64,000 nucleotides of DNA. Source: Streptomyces radicis (GTDB taxonomy: Bacteria; Actinomycetota; Actinomycetes; Streptomycetales; Streptomycetaceae). A model generated the notes under the pieces. The model was not told the DNA's origin and made no database searches. It saw nothing but the letters and a program-made list of their open reading frames with translations. A program made the translations under genes and the position numbers. Within the stretch, counting starts at the first letter, position 1; every line of letters starts with the position of its first letter. The stretch is from positions 186,001-250,000 of the forward strand of contig NZ_RBDY01000006.1 in NCBI RefSeq assembly GCF_003626575.1, given 5' to 3'. Positions 17,426-25,566 of this stretch are shown here, piece after piece.

Positions 17426-18312
17426 CGTTCCGCCTCCTCCTGGGAGTTGGTGCGTCGGATGTCCGTTCCACCGGCTCGCCCGGCTTCCTCGGCTCGCCCG
17501 GCTTCCTCGGCGGCCGACGCGGCCGCCCTCCGTTCGAACTCGTCATACCCCGGCCAGCTCAGGACCACCTCGTCCCCCACCAGCCGCGCCCGCGCCATGA
17601 CCGGCGCGAGATCGCGTTCGCGCGCCGCTTCGAGCGCCTGGGCGACCGTTCGGAACTCCGCAAGCTCGCGCAAGGTGGTGACCGTCGGCGGCAGCATGAG
17701 CAACGCGCCCCGCTCGTACGCCTCCACCGCGCGCCGGGGCGGCAGCCACGCGACGTGGTCGGCCTCGGTCGAGGCGTTCCGCGTCGCCTGCCCCTCGGGC
17801 AGCGCCGCCAGGTAGAACCACGTGTCGTACCGCCGCGCCTCGAACTCCGGCGTGATCCACCGCGCCCACGGCCGCAGCAGGTCCGCGCGCGCCACGAGGC
17901 CGCGCCGCGCGAGCACGTCGGCGAGCGCCGACTCCCGCCCGACCAGCGCCACCCGGTCCGCCTCCCACCCGGGCCCCGTCACGTCCCCGACCAGCTCGCC
18001 GGGCGTCGGGCCCGCGAGCAGCACGCCCGCCTCCTCGAACGTCTCGCGCACCGCGGCGAGCACCACGCCGTTCTCGCCGTCCCCGTCCCGGGGATCGACC
18101 CCGCCGCCGGGGTAGGCGTACATCCCCGCCGCGAAGGCCATCGACGCGCGCCGGCGCAGCAGAAAGACCTCGAGCGCCCCCTCCGCGCCGTCGCGCACCA
18201 GCATCACGGTCGCGGCCCGCCGCGGCTGAACAGGCACCAACTCCCCGCGTGCCAGCGCCCTGACCCGTTCGGGCCACTCCGCCGGATACCACTGCCCACC
18301 CGTTCCCGCCAT
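17422..18312 (-). CDS. NUDIX hydrolase (NUDT19-like)
   Basis: A 296-residue NUDIX protein. The box is YPGGGVDPRDGDG...AVRETFEEAGVLL around residues 65-105, with the REtfEEaG core intact. The insertion between GG and RE plus the long C-terminal region resemble eukaryotic NUDT19-type CoA diphosphatases. The C-terminus carries an exact AGRAEE-type repeat encoded by a tandem 18-bp duplication at 17473-17508. It is translationally coupled to the downstream MBL hydrolase, a pairing that is frequent in Streptomyces. The specific substrate is inference. Confidence 0.8.
   Translation of the reverse strand: MAGTGGQWYPAEWPERVRALARGELVPVQPRRAATVMLVRDGAEGALEVFLLRRRASMAFAAGMYAYPGGGVDPRDGDGENGVVLAAVRETFEEAGVLLAGPTPGELVGDVTGPGWEADRVALVGRESALADVLARRGLVARADLLRPWARWITPEFEARRYDTWFYLAALPEGQATRNASTEADHVAWLPPRRAVEAYERGALLMLPPTVTTLRELAEFRTVAQALEAARERDLAPVMARARLVGDEVVLSWPGYDEFERRAAASAAEEAGRAEEAGRAGGTDIRRTNSQEEAER
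17473..17508. repeat. Exact 18-bp tandem duplication inside the NUDIX gene
   Basis: GGCTCGCCCGGCTTCCTC occurs twice back to back (17473-17490, 17491-17508). It keeps frame and adds six residues to the disordered C-terminus. Confidence 0.8.
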
Positions 18313-18462
18313 GCACGGATGCTAGCGAGCCCGACCGCGCACCGGATCGAGACATAGCTCACGCGGGTGGTTGCGGCCCTGGCGCGGAACCGCCCGTCTC
18401 GCCCCGCCCGTCGGGGCAGTGACCGAACCGTGAGTGACCGCACCGTGGAGGAAAGGCATACC

Positions 18463-19035
18463 GTGACCTCGGACGGAACGCGGCCCGCCCGCTTCGAACA
18501 GGCGGAGCTGCCGCACACCACCCCCCTCACGCACCGCGAGGTGGACGGCGTGATCAGGACGGCCTACGACCCCCGCCATGTGACGGCGATGGAGGCCCGC
18601 GCCCGACTCGGCACGCTCGTCGACTTCACCGAGGGGCCGGGCCTCGACCTGCTGCGGAGGCGTTACGCGGAGAGCACCGACGAGGAGTACCGCACGCTGA
18701 CCTCGCACCTCTTCGAACAGCTCGACGGCCTGCGCGCCCCCGACGCGATCGACGCGTTCCACCGCGTCTTCTCGCTCGCCCAGCTGCACGTCCTGGCGGA
18801 GTCCCGCGGGCTGCGCATCACGCACGCCGAAGGGCCGACGGGCCACTTCCTCACCGAGGCGCTGATCGTCGAGGACCTGCTGCTCATCCCGCCGGGCCAG
18901 CCGCCGGAGGAGACCCTTCGCGACCTGACCGCCGCCGATCCGCCCGCCGCCCGCGTCCCGCACCGCAGAAGGCCGACGCACGACAGAAGGGGCCGCCCCC
19001 CGCTCCGCCGCCACGGCAGGGGGCCGGTGCGCTGA
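18463..19035 (+). CDS. Conserved hypothetical protein
   Basis: A 190-residue protein that I do not recognise. GTG 18463 is chosen because GGAGGAAAGG lies 6-8 nt upstream; an in-frame GTG at 18367 lacks one. The central part (residues ~15-145) is a soluble mixed helical domain. The last ~35 residues are very basic (RRRPTHDRRGRPPLRRHGRG) and may bind nucleic acid or be disordered. It converges on the LLM oxidoreductase gene with 9 bp between stops. Confidence 0.6.
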   Translation: MTSDGTRPARFEQAELPHTTPLTHREVDGVIRTAYDPRHVTAMEARARLGTLVDFTEGPGLDLLRRRYAESTDEEYRTLTSHLFEQLDGLRAPDAIDAFHRVFSLAQLHVLAESRGLRITHAEGPTGHFLTEALIVEDLLLIPPGQPPEETLRDLTAADPPAARVPHRRRPTHDRRGRPPLRRHGRGPVR

Positions 19036-19044
19036 ACGCCTCGT

Positions 19045-20064
19045 TCAGGCCGCGGGGCGCCAGCCGAGGGCGGGGCCGAGGTGGGTGGCCATGTCGGTGA
19101 GGATCTGGACATGGTCCTCGGGGGCGAAGGTGAACGGCAGCGCGAACGCCACCTCGTCGACCTCGCGGAACGCGGCGTGTGCGCGCAGCCGTTCGGCGAT
19201 CTCCGCCGAGTCCCCGACGATGTCGGGCGCGAACATCATGCGCGCGGGGCCCTGCGGCGCGGCCGTCCGGGGCGTGCGCTCCTGGGCGTACGCCTCGTAC
19301 TTCGCGCGCTGTTCGGGCGTCGCGGAGTCGGTGGGGATGACGACCAGGCCGTGTGAGACCCGCGCGCGCTCCCCTTCGGGGTGGTGCGCGCGGAACGTCC
19401 TGATGTGCGACAGCTGGATCTCGGCGAAGTCCTCGGACTCCTCGGCCTTGACGACGCTGCTGGTCAGGAGGTTCATGCCGTGCTCCCCCGCCCACCGCGC
19501 CGACCGCAGGCTCCCCGCGCCGTACCACATGCGGGAGGCGAGACCGGGGGCGTGCGGCTGGACGCGGTCGGAGAACGCCTCGAAGCCCGCCGTTCCGCGG
19601 AACCCGGTCGCGGGCTCCCCGCGCACGAAGTCGAGCAGCCGCCGGACGCGTTCGTGGCCGAAGTCCTCGGCGTCGGCGGTGTCGGGGTACAGCGCGCCCC
19701 TGACCTCCTCGTACCGCATCGGCGGGCCCACGCTGACCCCGGGGTTGAGGCGGCCGCCCGACAGGATGTCGACGGTGGCCAGGTCCTCGGCGAGGCGCAG
19801 GGGGTTCTCCCAGCCGAGCGGGATGACGGCGGTGCCGAGGTGGATGCGGCTGGTGCGCTGCGAGGCCGCGGCCAGCACGGCGACGGGCGAGGAGATCCCG
19901 TACTGGAGATGCCGATGCCGCACCCACGCGCTGTCGAACCCGAGCCGCTCGCCCAGCTCGATGAGCGCGAGCGTGGCCTCGTGCCCGGCGCGCGGGTCGT
20001 GCTCGTCGAAGAGGCCGATGGTGAGAAAGCCCAGCTTGCGCAGGGCCCTTGAGGCAGCTGACAC
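19045..20064 (-). CDS. LLM-class flavin-dependent oxidoreductase
   Basis: A 339-residue TIM-barrel protein of the luciferase-like monooxygenase superfamily. Family landmarks include TIGLFDEHDP near the N-terminus, the FDSAWVRHRHL segment, HLGTAVIPLGWENPLRLAEDLATVDILSGGRLNPGVSVG, and a WYGAGSLRSARWAGEHGMNLL region. It probably uses FMN or F420. Start GTG 20064 is preceded by GGAGGGG. It sits at the edge of an accessory region; the two restriction genes follow upstream on the same strand. Confidence 0.85.
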   Translation of the reverse strand: MSAASRALRKLGFLTIGLFDEHDPRAGHEATLALIELGERLGFDSAWVRHRHLQYGISSPVAVLAAASQRTSRIHLGTAVIPLGWENPLRLAEDLATVDILSGGRLNPGVSVGPPMRYEEVRGALYPDTADAEDFGHERVRRLLDFVRGEPATGFRGTAGFEAFSDRVQPHAPGLASRMWYGAGSLRSARWAGEHGMNLLTSSVVKAEESEDFAEIQLSHIRTFRAHHPEGERARVSHGLVVIPTDSATPEQRAKYEAYAQERTPRTAAPQGPARMMFAPDIVGDSAEIAERLRAHAAFREVDEVAFALPFTFAPEDHVQILTDMATHLGPALGWRPAA

Positions 20065-20201
20065 GTTTCCCCTCCGACGCTCGGGCGCGTTGGCACCCAC
20101 AGTAGGCTCCCGGGGGGCCGGGCACGTCGAGGGACGGGGGCGGGCGCGGTGCTGATGGCCACCGTGGCTGCGGTACTTCCGGCCCGCAGCTCCCGTTGGG
20201 T

Positions 20202-21413
20202 TCACTGTGCGGGGAAGTTCTGCCGGAGCCAGTGCTGGACCGCGCCGACAGTGGTGTGGCCGTGCTGCCGGAGGATGTCGACGATGTCTTTGCCGCATAC
20301 GAGGGCGATGGGGTGACCGTCGTCGTGTATCTCCTCCTGGACCTGCTTGTGGAAGTAGGACGTGGTCACGAGTACGCCGAAGTTGCGGTGCCGCAGGCGT
20401 GAGATGAGGCGGGAGACCTCTCTGACGCCGACCGAGTTGCTGACGGCGTAGCACTTGGCCTCGAGGGCGAAATCGATGGTGATCGTGGCGGCCGGGGGAC
20501 CGAGGATGTACTGGCCCACGGCGTCGCGACCGCCGTCGCGGCTGGGACGGGTGATGTCGCAGGCACCGGTGCGGGGCGCGATAAGGCGCCAGATGGCGAC
20601 TGCGCAGGCTTCGAAGCCGTGCTCCTGGCTCTGGAAGTGGCCGTGGATGGCCTCGAGGATGGCCTGGCCTTCCCGGTCGTCGGGCAGCTGATCGGCCTTG
20701 GGGCGGATGAGGGTGGTCGCCGGGGCCAGCAGTGGCATGTATGCGCGCCCGTTGACCCAGCTGGCCCAGGCGGGCGGGCAGTCGCCTTCTATCGGGCTGC
20801 CTCCCTCGAGCAGGTGCTCTATCCATGCCCTCGATATGCGGTCGTGGTCGAGCACGGTGAAGCGGGCGCGGTAGTTCTGGAAGCGCTCACCGGAGGTTGT
20901 CCTCCAGATGGCGGCGAGCTCGTCATCCGGTGTGAGTGACGGTCCGCCGGGCGCGAGAAGGCCCCGGAACCGTACGGCGCGTCCCATATTCGCAGCCCTT
21001 TGGAAGAGGAGGAAAGGCGGCACATACTTCAGGCGGTCTTCCTCTGTACCGTGCGAGGCAGCAAAGGCGTCCCGCAGCAGTATGTTGCCTCCACGTGAGG
21101 TGCCATGGAGATCCTGACCCGGCTTCCTGTTGTCTCCGTAGTAGGTGAAGATCCCTGTCTCGGGGTCCAGGTGATCAGGCCAGTCAACCTCGGTGCCCGT
21201 CGTGTAGAGGGCTGCCAGACGGACGGCCCTTTTCGCCGGCGAACCCGCAGGCCGTATCCCGCCCTGGTTGCCAACGCCCTTGATGAGGCGCGCTATTGGT
21301 TCGTCGCCCTTGTGCCCTTTGATCCCGCTGGCGTAGACGGCGTCCACGACCAGGTCAGCACCTGCCAGGGCTTCGAAGGGCACATGCGGCTCAGCAGAGA
21401 CAGTAAACGTCAT
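20202..21413 (-). CDS. AspBHI/MspJI-like modification-dependent restriction endonuclease
   Basis: A 403-residue protein. Residues ~10-190 resemble the AspBHI-like N-terminal recognition domain (VPFEALAGADLVVDAVY, GVGNQGGIR, DPETGIFTYYGDNRKPG). Residues ~285-400 form an Mrr-type PD-(D/E)XK nuclease: DGGRDAVG with Asp297, then EAK at 318-320, then VLVTTSYFHKQVQEEI. MspJI/AspBHI-family enzymes cleave DNA containing 5-methylcytosine. ATG 21413 is the first start within the domain, but no strong ribosome site is visible. The codon usage is less GC-extreme than in flanking core genes, consistent with acquisition. Same orientation as the next Mrr-type gene, 310 bp away. Confidence 0.8.
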   Translation of the reverse strand: MTFTVSAEPHVPFEALAGADLVVDAVYASGIKGHKGDEPIARLIKGVGNQGGIRPAGSPAKRAVRLAALYTTGTEVDWPDHLDPETGIFTYYGDNRKPGQDLHGTSRGGNILLRDAFAASHGTEEDRLKYVPPFLLFQRAANMGRAVRFRGLLAPGGPSLTPDDELAAIWRTTSGERFQNYRARFTVLDHDRISRAWIEHLLEGGSPIEGDCPPAWASWVNGRAYMPLLAPATTLIRPKADQLPDDREGQAILEAIHGHFQSQEHGFEACAVAIWRLIAPRTGACDITRPSRDGGRDAVGQYILGPPAATITIDFALEAKCYAVSNSVGVREVSRLISRLRHRNFGVLVTTSYFHKQVQEEIHDDGHPIALVCGKDIVDILRQHGHTTVGAVQHWLRQNFPAQ

Positions 21414-21723
21414 GTGAGTACGTGTACCACCCGCCCCGGACACTCCCACCGGCATCACAGCCCAGCGGCTTGCACCGAAACGTCTGTGGGTGCTCCCCTC
21501 CCGCCCGGGCCGTGATCGACGAGCCCCTTGACGACGATCAGGGTCTTTGCCGCGACCTTGTCCCTCGCTGCCGCCAACTTCTCCTTCGCTCCGCCGACGA
21601 TCGCAGAAATTGTCCCGTCGCTCGCCGGTGCATGTGCTGAACGAGTTCCTCAGTGCACGAGGGCACGAGGGGCACGCCAGGAGTAGTAGCGGAGACATCG
21701 CGCCCTGGATCGGGGCGCGATGC
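21414..21723. other. 310-bp gap between restriction genes with a cryptic coding-like frame
   Basis: No intact gene is supported. On the minus strand, ~21440-21640, one frame encodes an alanine/lysine-rich helical stretch (KEKLAAARDKVAAKTL then IVVKGLVDHG) with strong GC3 bias but no start codon, as a decayed gene end would. Confidence 0.35.
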
Positions 21724-23292
21724 CTACCTCGGACGCCGCTTCGGTGGCACTGGGCCGGGGATGACGTCGAGGTTCATGTGCTCCTTGAACAGATGCACCA
21801 GGTTGGCCCCGTCAAGGAGTTCCAGCCGCCCGTGCTCGTTGGCGAACGCCTCGCTGGCCCGGCCGAACCAGGATGTCGTCACCAGGATGCCCTTGGCCGC
21901 CCGTTTGTGTTCCACCACACCGGCGAGTGCGGAGACGGTCTCGAACGGCACCACGTTCTTGGTGCGTTTGGCCTGGATGATGCACAGCCCTTTCATGACG
22001 GGGTCGGTGTTCATGGCGACCGCGTCCACACCCTCGTCGCTCGACGGCTGAGTGTTCACGCTGTCCAGACCAATGGCCTCGAACAACTGCCTGATGAGGT
22101 GCTCGAACTCCACGGGTGTCAGGTCCATCAGTACGGGCCGGCTGTCCAATCCGGCCACCACGTCCAGGCTGTCCATGAGGCGGAACTTGGACAGGTCGAA
22201 GGTCACCAGCGGGCGTACGGGTTCCAGCTCGTACGGGTTCGGAGAGATCAATGACCGCAGCCGTTTCAGACATGCCTGAGGGTCCACCTGCGTCAGGACC
22301 AGTTGACTGAACTCGCCACGGTCCGCTTGAAGCGTGATCAAGCAGGGATGGACGTCGCGCCCGGTAGCGCGGTCGATGGTGGCTACATGGCCGTTCAGGG
22401 CGACGGACCGGATCACGCGTTCGGTATCCGAGGCAAGGATCTCGTGAACGGTGCGCAAGGCGGTCTGCGCCAGGACTGACGAGTACAGCTCCTTGCGCTC
22501 TTTCTCCGGACGCGGAACAGGCGTGATCTCGTCGCGTGTTTTCACATACCGATACGCGCGGGCTGCCGGAACCACGTCCTCCAGCGGCAGGTCGATCTGA
22601 ACCAGCAGGTCGCCGGTGTCCGCCTGATACGAGACCTGATGAACCCTGGGGAAGCCGTGCGGATACACGGACGCGGCCAAGACCTGGTCGATGAACCACT
22701 CGACGGCTTCGACATCCCTGTCCCGGTAGGCGTTCCGGCGCTGTTCGAGACTGGCATTCCACGCCTCGACTCGGGCGGCTTCCTCCTGGTTGCGTTCCTC
22801 GTGGCGAGCGCGGGCCTTGTCCAGCTTGTCGACGCGCTTCTTCTCCTCCTGCGCATGGTCCCGCAAGGCCCTGTCGAATCGCTTGCGCGCGGCTTCAACC
22901 TCGGCGTCATATCCGCGGCGCCCAAACCCGAGGGCACCGAGCAACCCTCGGGGGGGCTCCGGTTCGTACTCCTCCCAGCGGGGTAAGGGGGCTGCCTTGG
23001 TACACCCCTTAGGGGACACGAACAGGGAGGGAACGAACTCCTGCCTCAGTCGATCGAAGGTCAGCGGGCGCTCGTCGAGCAGGGTTGTGCGAAGAAGCGT
23101 GGAGAGCTGCTCGGCATCATGCTCAGCCACACTGGTGCGGTCAATCGCTTCCTGTGCACGGGCCGCTGCGTATGCGAGCTTCTCCTCACGGGCCTTCCTC
23201 TTGGCCTCGGCCTCGGCGGCCTTTCTGGCCCGCTCCCGCTCCCTGGCCTGCCGTGCGAGTTCCCGCGCGTAAGGATCGTTCCCGCCCGCCAC
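21724..23292 (-). CDS. Mrr-type restriction endonuclease with coiled-coil N-terminus
   Basis: A 522-residue protein starting at GTG 23292 behind GGGGGA. Residues 1-55 and ~125-200 are highly charged coiled coil (for example RERERARKAAEAEAKRKARE). The middle ~180 residues are unassigned. Residues ~391-510 are an Mrr-type nuclease: LTPVEFEHLIRQLFEAIGLD, Asp423 in DEGVDAVA, Gln440-Ala-Lys442 in IIQAKR, and KGILVTTSWF. Mrr-type enzymes are type IV, cutting modified DNA. It resembles long stand-alone Mrr proteins found in Streptomyces. It faces away from the integrated element and is outside the att repeats, so it is not part of that element. Confidence 0.8.
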   Translation of the reverse strand: MAGGNDPYARELARQARERERARKAAEAEAKRKAREEKLAYAAARAQEAIDRTSVAEHDAEQLSTLLRTTLLDERPLTFDRLRQEFVPSLFVSPKGCTKAAPLPRWEEYEPEPPRGLLGALGFGRRGYDAEVEAARKRFDRALRDHAQEEKKRVDKLDKARARHEERNQEEAARVEAWNASLEQRRNAYRDRDVEAVEWFIDQVLAASVYPHGFPRVHQVSYQADTGDLLVQIDLPLEDVVPAARAYRYVKTRDEITPVPRPEKERKELYSSVLAQTALRTVHEILASDTERVIRSVALNGHVATIDRATGRDVHPCLITLQADRGEFSQLVLTQVDPQACLKRLRSLISPNPYELEPVRPLVTFDLSKFRLMDSLDVVAGLDSRPVLMDLTPVEFEHLIRQLFEAIGLDSVNTQPSSDEGVDAVAMNTDPVMKGLCIIQAKRTKNVVPFETVSALAGVVEHKRAAKGILVTTSWFGRASEAFANEHGRLELLDGANLVHLFKEHMNLDVIPGPVPPKRRPR

Positions 23293-23469
23293 TGTTTTCC
23301 CCCAGCTCAGTCCATGATCGCCGGATCGGAACCCTCAGTAGTATCCCGCACCAGGTCGATGACGTCAGCAGGCAGCTGTTGAGGGTGCACAAGGGTCGGC
23401 ACGACTTGCTCTGGCCGCCCCGGGGGGCCGGATCTCGAAGTCGGCTCCCGAGAAGGAGGAGGAAACCAC

Positions 23470-23507
23470 TCAGGGGCCCGACCCGCTGTTGCGGATCAAG
23501 CCCCTGA
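23470..23507. terminator. Hairpin beside the left att site (old tRNA-Pro downstream terminator)
   Basis: TCAGGGGC (23470-23477) pairs with GCCCCTGA (23500-23507). Before integration this sequence would have lain just 3' of tRNA-Pro on the minus strand, so it is a candidate terminator of that tRNA. Confidence 0.45.
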
Positions 23508-23521
23508 TCTTGTACTTCTAC

Positions 23522-23566
23522 CGTCGGGGTGGCGGGATTTGAACCCACGACCTCTTCGTCCCGAAC
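23522..23566. repeat. attL: 45-bp copy of the tRNA-Pro 3' segment
   Basis: Identical over 45 bp to 30913-30957, and diverging at both ends. It contains the acceptor, T-arm and anticodon-arm 3' side of tRNA-Pro but no 5' half. Confidence 0.93.
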
Positions 23567-23630
23567 TACGGGCGGGGAGGTCGCTGAGGTCTGCGTGGCT
23601 GGTCAGCAGGCTCGTGACGCCCGCTACGGG

Positions 23631-23834
23631 TCATGTGAGGTTCTTGCGGTTGCTGTGCTTCGCTGCTGTACGGCCGTGGCCGAGCAGCAGTGCGAACACC
23701 GAACTAAGCGTGAGGAACAGCGTGGTCAGCTCGGTGCCTGGAACCCGGAAGATCGCGACAACCACGATGATCGCGACCACCCACGGACGGGCATCAGTGT
23801 TTGACAGGTGGCGGGGTTGTGGGGTCAGACTCAT
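23631..23834 (-). CDS. Small element-encoded membrane protein
   Basis: A 67-residue protein with a perfect ribosome site (AGGAGG, 6 nt before ATG 23834). One or two hydrophobic helices are visible (WVVAIIVVVAIFRVP and ELTTLFLTLSSVFALLL), ending in a basic tail. I do not recognise a family. Small membrane proteins are common near the ends of AICEs, where they may affect plasmid spread. Its leader contains nested inverted repeats around 23860-23900 (a CTTGCCGGCAAG palindrome inside GCCGGTAC/GTACCGGC), suggesting regulation by RNA structure or a repressor. Confidence 0.65.
   Translation of the reverse strand: MSLTPQPRHLSNTDARPWVVAIIVVVAIFRVPGTELTTLFLTLSSVFALLLGHGRTAAKHSNRKNLT
23649..23671 (+). 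repeat. Candidate integrase arm-type repeat, left copy
   Basis: GTTGCTGTGCTTCGCTGCTGTAC matches 30843-30865 at 22 of 23 positions in the same orientation. In a circular intermediate the two copies would flank attP. The unit itself repeats GCTGTRC. Confidence 0.5.
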
Positions 23835-24073
23835 ATCAACCTCCTATGGGGCCCTGCCCGCCGGTACTGCTCTTGCCGGCAAGCTGCGCGGTACCGGCGG
23901 ACCTTCTCTTGCTTCAATGATGCGAGCCAGGCCCCGACCGCACAAACCTCTCCATTTGCGTAACTGAAGCAAATATGCCAGCTGATCCGCACCCGGGAAC
24001 CGGTGCGACTCTGGATATATGAAACCCATGGTTTATCGCTTCTGACGTGCAGGAAGAAGAGATCCAATCATCG

Positions 24074-24095
24074 ATCCAACGGGGGTACGTTGGAT
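24074..24095. promoter_or_regulatory. Operator-like inverted repeat
   Basis: ATCCAACG (24074-24081) and CGTTGGAT (24088-24095) are perfect inverted repeats around GGGGTA. A further ATCCAAT half-site lies at 24062-24068. Confidence 0.45.
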
Positions 24096-24114
24096 TTCCA
24101 GCGCAATGATTCAC

Positions 24115-24138
24115 ACTTTGCCACATGTGTGGCAAAGT
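24115..24138. promoter_or_regulatory. Operator-like perfect palindrome, 11-bp arms
   Basis: ACTTTGCCACA and TGTGGCAAAGT flank a 2-bp centre (24115-24138). A protein-binding site is more likely than a terminator given the tiny centre and lack of an adjacent gene end. Confidence 0.5.
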
Positions 24139-24209
24139 TGGAGTTTATGCCCCACTATTCACTAGTATCGGCGTGACCGAAGCCACACCTATTTGTGTGC
24201 TGGATTTCC

Positions 24210-24366
24210 GGCCATCGGCTCCGCAAGGGCGGTGGAGCGGGTTTGGGCGGTGTCCTGTTGGGGTTGGGGTCGGGCATGGTCAGGGGGCCGTACGCTTGCT
24301 CAGCTGATCGGGCGGGGCGGAGCCCTGCCCGGTTGATCCGGCCGATGGCCCCCTGGCCTTGCCCGA
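24210..24366. repeat. Nested long inverted repeats, origin-like structured block
   Basis: GGCCATCGGC (24210-24219) pairs with GCCGATGGCC (24341-24350). Separately, 24270-24289 pairs with 24347-24366 over 20 nt with two mismatches. Smaller hairpins (CGGGC/GCCCG around 24310-24330) lie between. Such cloverleaf potential is typical of single- or double-strand origins or transfer loci, but no rep gene remains. Confidence 0.4.
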
Positions 24367-24582
24367 CGCGGGCCCCGAGCTCGGCAGGTGCGTAAAGCCG
24401 TGGAGCCGACCCCCAGCCACGACGGCGCCCGAGACAGCAACCCTTCACGGTCTGCTCGTTGTTGCGCGGTCGGCGGGCCCAGGGCCGGTGCGGGGCGGAG
24501 GCAGGAGCGGCGGCCCGGGGGCCGCCGCTGCCGCGCGCGCCGCGCTTGCGCGGCGCCTTGATGTCGTGGGGAAGGTTGTAAC

Positions 24583-25197
24583 TCAACGCGTCTCGGTGGT
24601 GGGGTCGGTGAGGGTGAAGTGGTCGAGGCGCATGACGAGTTGGGCGGCGATGACCCACTGTATGGCGGGGTTGTCGAAGGGGATGCCTGCGGCGTCGGTG
24701 AGGACGGGGCCTTGGTGGCCTGGGCGGTAGAGGGCGCCGTGAACTCCGACCGGGGTCCAGGAGCGGACGCGTAGGGTGACGTAGCGCTGGCGGAGGTGGG
24801 GGCAGGCTCGGGCCGACACGGACGCGCAGGGTTGGCAGACCGGTGGGTGGGTGGTTTCGAGTCCTTGGGGCCAGGTGCCGGGGGCGTCGGGTGCTTCGCC
24901 CATGAGCCATAGGACGCCGTTGTTGTTGCGGTCGGCGGGTTTTCCGCAGACTTGGCAGAGGAGTCCGGCCATGGCGACGCGTTGGCGCAGGGCGTGGACG
25001 GCGCCGAATTCGGGCTTGCCTTTGCCGGGGGTGGAGGGGATGCGGCGCCACAGGACGCCTCCGGTGTCGCGGTCGTAGGAGCGTTCGTCGGCGTAGGCCA
25101 GGCGGCCTCGGCGTTCGATGACCCGTACGTCGGCGGGGCGTTCGCCGCTCCACTGGGTGATGTAGGGGACGGTCCTTGTGGTGGGTGTGGGGTTCAT
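24583..25197 (-). CDS. Zinc-ribbon-like hypothetical protein
   Basis: A 204-residue protein starting at ATG 25197. It has a four-cysteine pattern CQVC ... CQPC, with a following ACPHL, suggesting a zinc ribbon at residues ~75-125. The N-terminal region contains an RRGRLAYADE segment and a conserved-looking GVLWLMGEAP. Proteins with this layout are found in Streptomyces mobile elements next to HATPase and NUDIX genes, but the function is unknown. Its start overlaps the preceding stop as ATGA, making it the last gene of a three-gene minus-strand unit. Confidence 0.65.
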   Translation of the reverse strand: MNPTPTTRTVPYITQWSGERPADVRVIERRGRLAYADERSYDRDTGGVLWRRIPSTPGKGKPEFGAVHALRQRVAMAGLLCQVCGKPADRNNNGVLWLMGEAPDAPGTWPQGLETTHPPVCQPCASVSARACPHLRQRYVTLRVRSWTPVGVHGALYRPGHQGPVLTDAAGIPFDNPAIQWVIAAQLVMRLDHFTLTDPTTETR

Positions 25198-25562
25198 CGG
25201 GCGTCCGCGGCTTCCCTTGCGTACTCGTGCATACAAGTTCCTTCGGGGCGATGGGCGGCCGTTCTCGGGATGGGGCGGGCGGTGAGGAGGTAGCTGAGGG
25301 TGGCGTCGTGGATGGTGTGGGCGTACATGCCGCCGGTGGCCAACTGGTCGAGGGCGTATTGGTGTTCGCGGTCGTCGAGGAGCCAGGCGTTGATGGGCCA
25401 GCGTTCGGGGGTGTCGACCTGGTCTCGTATGGCGAGGGCTCGGGTGCGTATCCAGCGCAGGGCGAGGCGCGGTGTGCGGGTGGCGTGGGCGCCGAGCCAG
25501 TGGGTGTGTCCGGTGGCGGAGTTGAGGGCTATGGCCTCGCACCAGAGGGTGTTGAACGGCAT
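25194..25562 (-). CDS. Hypothetical protein with a duplicated leader fused to its C-terminus
   Basis: A 122-residue protein that I do not recognise. ATG 25562 lies 4 nt after the HATPase stop. The last ~25 residues (TAAHRPEGTC then MHEYAREAADAR) repeat the N-terminus encoded by the upstream HATPase gene (MAAHQQKGTCMHEYM), at DNA level including ribosome site and operator. This looks like the scar of a gene duplication followed by deletion of the second HATPase body. Translation could also re-initiate at ATG 25232 to give a 12-residue peptide coupled to the next gene. Confidence 0.55.
   Translation of the reverse strand: MPFNTLWCEAIALNSATGHTHWLGAHATRTPRLALRWIRTRALAIRDQVDTPERWPINAWLLDDREHQYALDQLATGGMYAHTIHDATLSYLLTARPIPRTAAHRPEGTCMHEYAREAADAR
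25223..25238. promoter_or_regulatory. GntR-type operator-like site (copy 1)
   Basis: ACTCGTGCATACAAGT fits ACTYGT-N4-ACRAGT and overlaps an ATG (25232) on the minus strand. It lies within a 22-bp exact repeat (25222-25243 = 25970-25991). Confidence 0.5.
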
Positions 25563-25566
25563 CGGG

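Larger units (their letters stand above)
23835..24582. other. 748-bp non-coding control region of the element
   Basis: No supported gene. It carries several separate inverted repeats (23954-23974, 24074-24095, 24115-24138) in unusually AT-rich sequence, followed by a highly structured GC-rich block (24210-24366) and more GC hairpins up to 24565. This is where origin, transfer or master control sites of the element would be expected. Confidence 0.5.

Noticed and set aside
24155..25153. Long minus-strand frame across the element control region
   Set aside because: Highly Arg/Pro-rich without a ribosome site, and it conflicts with the zinc-ribbon gene frame.
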